Shown here: positions 7,163 through 12,290 of the stretch, one piece after another
How the letters are laid out: each line of letters begins with the position of its first letter
Numbering within the stretch: position 1 is the first letter of the stretch
Source of the DNA: DASPKO01 sp035628055
GTDB lineage: Bacteria > Planctomycetota > Phycisphaerae > Phycisphaerales > UBA1924
Length of the DNA: 12,290 nt
Direction of reading: 5' to 3'
NCBI GenBank assembly: GCA_035628055.1
Contig: DASPKO010000306.1
Location: 1-12,290, forward strand
The notes under the pieces: model-generated
What the model saw: the letters and a program-made list of their open reading frames with translations, nothing else
The model's database searches: none
Told to the model about the DNA's origin: nothing
Position numbers and translations under genes: made by a program

Positions 7163-7622
7163 TCACAGCACTGCCGGCACAGCGAGGCCGAAGCACGCCA
7201 TCGATGCCAGCAGGCATACTCCCGCCAACAGCCAGACCAGGGCTCCTCAGACCCCTTCGGCCGGCTCGAGAAGGTCGTGGGCGCCCAGAAGACAAGCCAG
7301 CAGCAGCACCCCGCTGGAGAGTACCAGCGGCTTGAATGGCGCGCCCTCGGCAGATTCCCGCCAACACCGCGACAAACGACAGAGTGACGGCCAGCGTGCA
7401 CAGAGCGAACACGCTCATCTCGTCGGCCTCGTCGGCAGCGCCAGCCGGTGCCGGCTCGCATTCTGAGTCATTGCGCCAACCACACTCCGGGCAGGTCCCG
7501 CTCGTGCCGTCGAATGCGTACCCGCACGACGAGCGGGCGAAGGCGGTTACCAACGTCGGGCGAGCAACGTCCGGTGCCGGACCGGTGCCGCTTCCGTGAC
7601 CTTGGGAGGTGTGCCGGTCCAC
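7163..7622 (-). pseudogene. Decayed zinc-ribbon multi-helix membrane protein gene
   Basis: No single frame spans this region, but pieces in two minus-strand frames join into a sensible protein. The first frame (7622 to about 7360) encodes SSCGYAFDGTSGTCPECGW, a planctomycete-style zinc ribbon, then an acidic linker and a transmembrane helix starting MSVFALCTLAVTL (ATG at 7418). The reading then shifts by one base (somewhere in about 7345-7378) to a frame encoding SAEGAPFKPLVLSSGVLLL and a second helix. That is cut by TGA at 7247-7249, after which GALVWLLAGVCLLASM gives a third helix ending at TGA 7163-7165. The expected first cysteine of the ribbon is Arg (CGC at 7533-7535), one transition from TGC; the TGA is one transition from CGA. 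The 7622 GTG is only the longest-frame limit. Sequencing error could explain the shift but less easily all three defects. Confidence 0.45.
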
Positions 7623-7667
7623 CGGAACGACTCTAACGAGCCGTCGCTCCCGGCACGCAGTCCCACA

Positions 7668-8582
7668 TCACACCTTGGGGAGCTTCTGCTTCATCGTCAG
7701 CACGGGGGCGAAGAGGTCGCCCAGCTCCGCCACGCGCTCGAGCACCTGCGGCGCCTCGAAGACCACCGACTCGGGCCGCTTCCGGCGCAGGGCCGACTCG
7801 ATCTCCTCCCACGTCACCGGCGTCGAGACCGTGGGCCGGGCCCGCGCCCGCAGCGTGTAGGCGCACGCGGTGGTCTTGTGCTCGTCGTTCTGGCTCCAGT
7901 CGACGAAGACCTTGCCCGCGCGCAGCTCCTTGCGCATCAGGCTCACCACCCGCCCCGGGTACTTCTTCTCCATCACCAGGGCCGCCTGGTGCGCGAAGCG
8001 CTTGGTCCGGTCGAACCCGACCGCGGTGTTCAGGGGCACGTACACGTGCACGCCCTTGCCCCCGCTGGTCTTGGGAAAGCTCGTGAGCCCGAGCTCGCCC
8101 AGGAAGTCGCGGAAGATCAGCGCGATGGTCATCGCCTCGGCCAGGCCCGCCGGCGGCCCCGGGTCCATGTCGAAGACCATCATGGTCGCCGCGAGGAAGT
8201 TGGGCGTGCGCGACAGGTAGGTGTGGAGCTCGAGCGCCGCGAGATTCGCCAGCCAGATGAGCGTCGCCTGGTTGTTCACCACCACGAAGTTCGTGTCCTC
8301 TCCCTTGGCCTGGCTGTAGACCGGGAAGGTCTTGACCCACGCGGGGGCACCCGTGGGGGCGTTCTTCTGGAAGAAGAACTTGCCGTCCACGCCGTTGGGA
8401 TAGCGCTTGAGCGAGACCGGGCGCCGCTTCAGGTGCGGAAGCATCACCGGGCTGACGCGCAGGTAGTAGTCGATCACCTGCCCCTTGGTGAAGCCGGCCT
8501 CGGGGTACAGCACCTTGCCCAGGTTGGAGAGCGCCAGGGCGCGCCCGCCGAGGGTGACACGGCTCGCCTGGGCGGTGCTCAC
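7668..8582 (-). CDS. Stand-alone LigD-type NHEJ polymerase (archaeo-eukaryotic primase family)
   Basis: A 304-residue protein equivalent to the polymerase domain of LigD, without ligase or phosphoesterase domains. It fills and tailors ends, often adding ribonucleotides, during Ku-dependent double-strand break repair. The catalytic metal ligands are visible: FDMDPG (Asp138, Asp140) and VDWSQND (Asp228). TSGGKGVHVYVPL contains the nucleotide-binding His179. The N-terminal LSNLGKVLYPEAGFTKGQVIDYY and KRYPNGVDGKFFFQKNAP are typical of the 5'-phosphate-binding region. Length matches the isolated domain (about 290-310). The GTG start overlaps the Ku stop as GTGA, so translation is probably coupled. 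It is the last gene of the ligase-Ku-polymerase operon; downstream is the decayed membrane gene. Confidence 0.92.
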   Translation of the reverse strand: MSTAQASRVTLGGRALALSNLGKVLYPEAGFTKGQVIDYYLRVSPVMLPHLKRRPVSLKRYPNGVDGKFFFQKNAPTGAPAWVKTFPVYSQAKGEDTNFVVVNNQATLIWLANLAALELHTYLSRTPNFLAATMMVFDMDPGPPAGLAEAMTIALIFRDFLGELGLTSFPKTSGGKGVHVYVPLNTAVGFDRTKRFAHQAALVMEKKYPGRVVSLMRKELRAGKVFVDWSQNDEHKTTACAYTLRARARPTVSTPVTWEEIESALRRKRPESVVFEAPQVLERVAELGDLFAPVLTMKQKLPKV

Positions 8583-9478
8583 GAGGCGCGCTTCCGCCGC
8601 GTGGTGGTCTTCTTACGGGCGGCCCCACCGCGCCCCGCGCCCCGGTCGCCCGCCGCAGCGCCGTTCGCTCCCGCCGCCCCGGGCCCCTCCCCGCGCTTCT
8701 TGGCCTGGGCCAGGCTGGCCTCGAGGGCCTTCATCAAATTCACCACGCGGGTGGGCTCGGCCTCGCGGACCTCCTCGACGGTCACGGTCTCGCCCGCGGC
8801 CTTCTTGTCCAGCAGCTCCTTCACGCGGTCGCGGTAGTCGTCGCGGTACTTCTCCGGGTCCCACTCCGAGGCCAGGGCCTCGACGAGCTGCCGCGCCACC
8901 GCCACCTCTTTCTTCGCGGGCGGCTCCTTGAGCGGGGGCAACTTCACCGCCTCCTTGGCCGAGAGCACCTCGTCGGCGAAGTACATCGTGTTCAGATACA
9001 GGATGCCCTCGGCCCCCGGGCGGATGGCGCACAGGTACTCCTTGGCGCGCATCACGAACTTGGCGATGCCAACCTTGCCGGCCTCGCGCATGGCCTCCAT
9101 CAGCAGCCGGTACGACTTCACGCCACGCTCGTCCGGGCCCACGTAGTAGGTCCGGTCGTAGTAGATCGGGTCGATCTGGGCCAGGTCCACGAAGTCGGTG
9201 ATGTCGATGCTCCGCCCCGCCTCGGGCTTGAGGCTCTCGAGCTCCTCGTCCTGGATGATCACGTACTGCTCGGGCGCGATCTCGTACCCGCGCGCCGTCT
9301 CCGAGAAGTCGTACTCCTTGCCCGTCTCTGGGCAGAAGAGCTTGCGGCGCAGCCGGCAGTCCCCCTCCTTGTTCAGGAGATGGAAGTGGATCGTCGTGTC
9401 GCGCACCGCCGTGTACAGCTTGATCGGGATGTTCACCAGCCCGAAGCTGATGCTCCCGCTCCAGAGTGACCGTGCCAT
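8579..9478 (-). CDS. ku: Ku homodimeric DNA end-binding protein of bacterial NHEJ
   Basis: Bacterial Ku threads onto broken DNA ends and recruits the ligase and polymerase. The family signature is clear from residue 1: MARSLWSGSISFGLVNIPIK, then FHLLNKEGDCRLRRKLFCPETGKEYDF, GYEIAPEQYVIIQDEEL and IDITDFVDLAQIDPIYYDRTYYVGP, covering the beta-barrel DNA ring. The family's LPxLKEPPAKKEV region and the conserved YRDDYRDRVKELLDKK follow. Length is 299. The last 40 residues are Gly/Ala-rich and end in a basic tail (ARKKTTTRRKRAS), like the lysine-rich extensions that modulate DNA binding and sliding in other Ku proteins. The ATG at 9478 is favoured over an upstream ORF start at 9553: a GGAGGG ribosome site lies 5-6 nt before it. 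It lies 22 nt after the ligase gene and overlaps the polymerase gene by GTGA. Confidence 0.95.
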   Translation of the reverse strand: MARSLWSGSISFGLVNIPIKLYTAVRDTTIHFHLLNKEGDCRLRRKLFCPETGKEYDFSETARGYEIAPEQYVIIQDEELESLKPEAGRSIDITDFVDLAQIDPIYYDRTYYVGPDERGVKSYRLLMEAMREAGKVGIAKFVMRAKEYLCAIRPGAEGILYLNTMYFADEVLSAKEAVKLPPLKEPPAKKEVAVARQLVEALASEWDPEKYRDDYRDRVKELLDKKAAGETVTVEEVREAEPTRVVNLMKALEASLAQAKKRGEGPGAAGANGAAAGDRGAGRGGAARKKTTTRRKRAS

Positions 9479-9500
9479 CGATGCCCTCCGCTGCCCGGGC

Positions 9501-10571
9501 CTAGCGGCGCCGGCGCCCGGCCCGCTCGGGCCGCGGCGTCCCGCCCGCCTCAACTTCCCTCACCACCGCGCGCGGGTCCTTGTCGGCGCGCAGCCCCTTG
9601 AACGACGGCTGGCGCAGGATCCCCTCGTGCGTCCACTCGGCGAACTCGATCTCCGCCACCAGCCGGGGCTCCGCGAACCGCGTCCCCCGCTTGGGCGCCC
9701 CCGTGTCGAACGGGCTCGTGCGCCGCTCCAGGGGCCGCAGCAGCCCCAGCAGCTCGTCCCGCTGCGCCGCGTTGAAGCCGGTGCCCACATTGCCGGCGTA
9801 GACCAGGCGCGGCTTGCCCCCGACCGGCGCGGGCTCGTAGTACCCCAGCGCCAGCGAGCCCAGCGTTCCCGTGAACCCCCGCTCGCCCATCTGCCACCCG
9901 CCGATCACCATCTCCTGACCGCGCCGGACCTTGATCTTGATCCAGTCCGACGAGCGCCGCCCGGGCACGTAGATCCCGTCCAGGCGCTTGGCCATCACCC
10001 CCTCCAGACGCACCGTCCGGGCCGCGTCCAGGAGCGCGTCGCCGGCTCCGGCGAAGGCCGGGCTGGTGCGCCACGCGCCGCCCCCGGCCTCCAGCTTCAG
10101 GCCCACAAGCCGCTCGCGACGGCGCGTTTGCGGCTCGCCCGTCACCCAACGATCCCCGAGATACAGCACGTCGAAGACCATGTACACCACCGGCGTCGCC
10201 ACCGCCCGCCGCGAGGCCGTGGCCCCGCGGGCGACCTGCATCCGCGTCTGCAGGAGGCTGAAGCTGGGCCGCCCCTGCTCGTCGAGGGCCACGATCTCTC
10301 CGTCGAGCACCGCCCGCTTGCCACGCAGCGCTCGCCCCAGCGGCGCCACCTCTGGATAGCGGTGCGTGATGTCCAGCAGGTTGCGGCTCTGGAACCGGGC
10401 CGCGCCATCCTCGCACAGGCAGACGGCCCGGACCCCGTCCCACTTGAACTCGAAGAGGTAGTCGTCCTGGTTCGCGGGCATCGTGCCCAGCACCGCCATC
10501 ATGGGCTCGACGAGCACCAGCCCCGCCCCCCCGGCCGGCCGTACCACCCGGCGCTGAGACCTGGCGACCAT
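9501..10571 (-). CDS. Stand-alone LigD-type ATP-dependent DNA ligase
   Basis: An ATP-dependent ligase matching the ligase domain of LigD, which seals ends in NHEJ. From the ATG at 10571, motif I is FEFKWDGVR with adenylated Lys43. LDGEIVALDE gives the motif III-region glutamate (Glu92) and YMVFDVLYL follows. EGVMAKRLDGIYVPGRRSSDW (E190, K195, W210) is motif IV and IKIK (Lys212, Lys214) is motif V. An OB-fold domain (about 222-335) ends in EFAEWTHEGILRQPSFKGLRADK. There is no polymerase or phosphoesterase domain; the length of 356 suits ligase only. The start is uncertain. A GTG at 10703 would overlap the GAF stop as GTGA, but codons 10572-10703 have poor third-position GC and rich Arg/Cys/Trp, unlike coding sequence here. 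No strong ribosome site marks 10571. First gene of the NHEJ operon. Confidence 0.9.
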   Translation of the reverse strand: MVARSQRRVVRPAGGAGLVLVEPMMAVLGTMPANQDDYLFEFKWDGVRAVCLCEDGAARFQSRNLLDITHRYPEVAPLGRALRGKRAVLDGEIVALDEQGRPSFSLLQTRMQVARGATASRRAVATPVVYMVFDVLYLGDRWVTGEPQTRRRERLVGLKLEAGGGAWRTSPAFAGAGDALLDAARTVRLEGVMAKRLDGIYVPGRRSSDWIKIKVRRGQEMVIGGWQMGERGFTGTLGSLALGYYEPAPVGGKPRLVYAGNVGTGFNAAQRDELLGLLRPLERRTSPFDTGAPKRGTRFAEPRLVAEIEFAEWTHEGILRQPSFKGLRADKDPRAVVREVEAGGTPRPERAGRRRR

Positions 10572-10699
10572 GCGGGGCGCGTTGCTCCGGCGGGCCGGCC
10601 ACCGCGGACGGCCACAGCTCGAACCTAGCCCCCGCCCCCCGGTCCGGGCCATCCGTCGGTTTGCCGAACAGCGGGCACGGCCGGGTGCTAGTCGAAAGC

Positions 10700-11236
10700 T
10701 CACACCACCTCGATGTCATCGAGATTCTGCCCCATCACCTGGCCCAGCCCAGCCTTCTCGAGCAGGCGCAGCAGCGCCCGCGCATCATCCACGCTGAACG
10801 CGCCCGCCCGGTGGCTGTCGACGTCCAAGACCCCGGTGCAACCGCCGCGCGCGCCCGGCGCCATCACCGGGACTACCACCTCGCTCCGGTCGCGCGGGTC
10901 GCAGGCGATGTATCCCGCCCCGAGGCGGGCCACGTCGGTGACGACCAGCGGCCGCCGGTTCCGGAAGCACCGCCCGCAGGCGCCGTGCATGCCGATGGGC
11001 GAGCAGGCCGGTCCGTCCCGGCGCGGCCCCAGGATCAGGCTGGCACCCTCCGGTGCCGGCACATAGAACCCGACCCACGAGATCGGCCCGCGCCCCGGAG
11101 GGCCGAGCTCCTCCCAGAGCGCGTCGGCCACCGCCTGCATGCGCGCTTCGGCCCCGTCCTGGCGCGCCGGGGCCAGACGGTCCGCGGCGCGCACATACGC
11201 CGGCTCGCGATCCTTCTCCCAGTCATCGAGGGCCAT
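10700..11236 (-). CDS. GAF-domain protein, free-methionine-(R)-sulfoxide reductase-like
   Basis: A 178-residue single GAF domain. WVGFYVP (54-60), LILGPRRDGPAC (67-78), GACGRC (85-90), GYIACDPRDRSEVVVPV (108-124) and GVLDVDS (135-141) follow the pattern of the free methionine-(R)-sulfoxide reductase (fRMsr, YebR-like) family. The three cysteines used by that enzyme have equivalents at Cys78, Cys87 and Cys112, with Cys112 in the catalytic IACD motif. The loop around Cys87 differs from the usual GRGVCG (here MHGACGRC), and the first spacing is one residue shorter than in E. coli, so it may be a divergent reductase or a redox-sensing GAF protein. The ATG at 11236 has no Shine-Dalgarno but a TACCAT box 5 nt upstream. 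It precedes the ligase-Ku-polymerase genes on the same strand; co-transcription is possible. Confidence 0.7.
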   Translation of the reverse strand: MALDDWEKDREPAYVRAADRLAPARQDGAEARMQAVADALWEELGPPGRGPISWVGFYVPAPEGASLILGPRRDGPACSPIGMHGACGRCFRNRRPLVVTDVARLGAGYIACDPRDRSEVVVPVMAPGARGGCTGVLDVDSHRAGAFSVDDARALLRLLEKAGLGQVMGQNLDDIEVV

Positions 11237-11241
11237 GGCGC

Positions 11242-11247
11242 ATGGTA
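11242..11247 (-). promoter_or_regulatory. -10-like box of a probable leaderless GAF-gene promoter
   Basis: On the minus strand TACCAT (4 of 6 to TATAAT, TANNNT pattern) ends 5 nt before the ATG at 11236, and no Shine-Dalgarno sequence is present. This repeats the geometry at priA and the aminotransferase gene. Confidence 0.35.
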
Positions 11248-11256
11248 CGACCCCGC

Positions 11257-11276
11257 CCCGCGCGCACCCGCGCGGG
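11257..11276 (-). terminator. GC-rich hairpin downstream of rpsR, possible terminator
   Basis: A perfect 8-bp stem, CCCGCGCG / CGCGCGGG, with a 4-nt loop lies about 30 nt past the bS18 stop and 20 nt before the GAF gene start. A second small stem (ACCAG / CTGGT) sits immediately upstream on the minus strand, near 11282-11300. There is no T-tract, so it is either a T-less terminator or mRNA structure. If the GAF mRNA is leaderless, the hairpin would lie outside it, which fits a terminator for rpsR. Confidence 0.35.
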
Positions 11277-11307
11277 CGATCACCAGCACCACTGGTCCGA
11301 CGGTTGT

Positions 11308-11550
11308 CTAGAGCGTCGCCGAGGTGTAGGGGAGCAGCCCCATGAACCGGGCGCGCTTGACGGCCTGCGCCACCAGGGCCTGCTCCTTGGCGCTGGTCTG
11401 CAGGCGCTTGCGCCCGTAGATCTTGCCGTTGGGGCTCATCAGCCGGCGCAGCGTGTCCACGTCCTTGTAATCGACGTACATCGTGCCCGTGGCGGTCTTG
11501 CGGGCGACCTTGACCTTCGGGGTGGCCCCGAACCTGCTGAATCGGCTCAT
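11308..11550 (-). CDS. rpsR: 30S ribosomal protein bS18
   Basis: An 80-residue bS18. The family core is visible: VDYKDVDTLRRLMSPNGKI (26-44), RKRLQTSAKEQALVAQAVKRARFMGLLPY (47-75). bS18 sits on the small-subunit platform next to bS6. The protein has no cysteine, so it is of the zinc-free type, and the usual KHQR stretch is KEQA. The ATG at 11550 is chosen over an ORF start at 11631 because homology starts there and GGAG lies 10 nt upstream. bS18 is usually encoded with rpsF, ssb and rplI; none is adjacent here. The neighbours are a MauE-like gene upstream (114 nt gap) and the GAF gene downstream. Confidence 0.93.
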   Translation of the reverse strand: MSRFSRFGATPKVKVARKTATGTMYVDYKDVDTLRRLMSPNGKIYGRKRLQTSAKEQALVAQAVKRARFMGLLPYTSATL

Positions 11551-11664
11551 GAAACTTCGGCTCCGTCGTGGTCTACGCGGCCCGGGCGCCGGCACAGGCC
11601 TGGCGAGACCGGGCGACGGGATTGAGGGCACAAGCGTAGGGGTGGGCCCCGACCGGGTCCAGAG

Positions 11665-12240
11665 CTACGCGCCCGGCGCCCGACGCGCCAGCGCCCGATC
11701 CAGCGCCAGAACGTGCCGCGTGGTCATCGCCACCGCGACCGCGAGGCTGACCAGCAGGAGGTTCTCGAAGACCTTGCACGTGTCGACGGCCCCTTCGCAG
11801 ATCAGACCACGGTCCCCGAAGCACCCGCACTTGACGTTCAGGCCGCGCACCAGCGCCGAGATCACCAGCCCGGTGAACCCGATCAGCAGGGCCGCCGCCA
11901 CCGTGGCCGCCGCGCGCGTCCACAGCCCGACGATCAGGAGCAGGCCGCAGATCACCTCGGTCCAGGGCACCGCCGACGTTGCGAGGCGGATTCCCCAGTC
12001 GGGCAGGCCGAGCCGGAAGGCCTTGATGGCCCCGGCGAAGTCGCTCGGCCCGCTCGGGGCCAGGGCCCGCGGGCTGGGCCGCAGCTTCATCCAGGCGGCC
12101 AGCAGGAAGACCGCGGCGAGCGCCAGGCGCAGCACCAGGGCGACCCAGGGCCACACCGCCCCGCCGGACCGGCCCGGCGGTCCGCCCGTGTCCACGGCCG
12201 GTTCGCGCCCCGCGTGGCCCGTGGCATCCGCTCGGGTCAC
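11665..12240 (-). CDS. MauE/DoxX-type four-helix membrane protein
   Basis: A 191-residue integral membrane protein of the MauE branch of the DoxX-like superfamily. Predicted helices lie at about 30-51, 92-107, 110-132 and 158-175. The family marks are VPWTEVICGLLLIVGLWTR (with Glu95) and the CGCFG motif at 138-142, followed by Cys148 and Cys155 on the same side of the membrane. MauE in methylamine utilisation helps make or stabilise a disulfide-rich subunit, so thiol/disulfide exchange is a reasonable guess, but no mau genes are here. The cysteine pair in CGCFG may be redox-active (inference). The GTG start at 12240 overlaps the stop of the upstream gene as GTGA, implying coupled translation with a probable rhodanese. 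The first 28 residues are hydrophilic and not conserved, so a later start is possible. Confidence 0.75.
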   Translation of the reverse strand: MTRADATGHAGREPAVDTGGPPGRSGGAVWPWVALVLRLALAAVFLLAAWMKLRPSPRALAPSGPSDFAGAIKAFRLGLPDWGIRLATSAVPWTEVICGLLLIVGLWTRAAATVAAALLIGFTGLVISALVRGLNVKCGCFGDRGLICEGAVDTCKVFENLLLVSLAVAVAMTTRHVLALDRALARRAPGA

Positions 12241-12290
12241 GGCTGGGCCCCCGTGCTCGCCGGATAGCCCAAGGCCGCCCAGCCCTTCCA
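12237..12290 (-). CDS. C-terminal end of a probable rhodanese-like protein (partial)
   Basis: Only the last 17 codons and the TGA are in the window: WKGWAALGYPASTGAQP. The pattern W-x-x-W-x-x-x-G-Y/L-P followed by a short tail is the usual end of rhodanese (sulfurtransferase) domains, as in GGWxAWxxxGxPV. The stop overlaps the MauE-like GTG start as GTGA. The call rests on a very short stretch; the active-site cysteine loop would be outside the window. Confidence 0.5.
   Translation of the reverse strand, partial: WKGWAALGYPASTGAQP

Noticed and set aside
7596..8837. Plus-strand open frame of 413 codons opposite the polymerase and Ku genes
   Set aside because: It is antisense to two well-recognised genes and its translation has only low-complexity Arg/His/Leu content.
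10613..10627. TAGGTT box 6 nt before a GTG in the GAF-ligase gap
   Set aside because: The geometry matches the leaderless pattern, but the GTG at 10613-10615 is out of frame with the ligase and its frame soon ends. It may still be a -10 element for a leadered ligase transcript.
10572..10703. GTG at 10703 as the ligase start, overlapping the GAF stop as GTGA
   Set aside because: The overlap resembles the other couplings in the window. However, the 44 codons it adds have far more A/T third positions than neighbouring genes and no family similarity. It is kept as an alternative only.

Overview
This is a very GC-rich bacterial chromosomal segment with densely packed genes on both strands, many GTG starts and strong G/C third-position bias. 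The combination of an exosortase-type (PEP-CTERM-like) secreted protein ending VPAPG...LRRRR, a PriA with the GLDYPNV/DADT motif variants, a cysteine-free bS18, a planctomycete-style zinc-ribbon membrane protein remnant and an NHEJ operon suggests Planctomycetota, perhaps Phycisphaerae-like. That placement is inferred from protein style only. No mobile element, CRISPR array, tRNA or rRNA was seen.

Layout. The plus strand opens with the end of a Memo-family (AmmeMemoRadiSam system protein B) gene cut by the window edge. A convergent DUF6614-type small protein follows on the minus strand and is head-to-head with priA. priA (primosomal helicase) is followed 23 nt later by a class IV PLP aminotransferase. 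Convergent to it, 19 nt away, is a secreted PEP-CTERM-like protein with its own sigma70-like promoter. After a gene-free spacer of about 470 nt comes a plus-strand envelope cluster: a DUF883 (YqjD/ElaB-like) protein, a YqjE/holin-like membrane protein, and an overlapping small membrane protein of unknown function. From 7163 to the right edge everything is on the minus strand. It comprises a decayed zinc-ribbon membrane gene, a three-gene NHEJ operon (separate ATP-dependent ligase, Ku and LigD-type polymerase, no phosphoesterase domain), a GAF protein with the cysteines of free-Met-(R)-sulfoxide reductase, bS18, a MauE/DoxX-type membrane protein, and the last 17 codons of what looks like a rhodanese.

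How the genes relate. Ligase, Ku and polymerase form a self-contained double-strand-break end-joining set, transcribed in that order; Ku and polymerase share a GTGA overlap. The GAF protein upstream may add methionine-sulfoxide repair or redox sensing, but this is only contextual. The rhodanese tail and MauE gene also share a GTGA overlap and both suggest sulfur/thiol redox chemistry at the membrane. The DUF883, YqjE-like and small membrane genes resemble the enterobacterial yqjDE(K) arrangement.

The least expected pattern is in the starts. priA, the aminotransferase and the GAF gene lack a Shine-Dalgarno sequence, and each has a TANNNT-like -10 box ending 5-6 nt before its start codon, which suggests leaderless mRNAs. 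I did not find a convincing wholly new multi-gene system here. The strongest leads are the split NHEJ operon, the leaderless-start pattern and the decayed gene.
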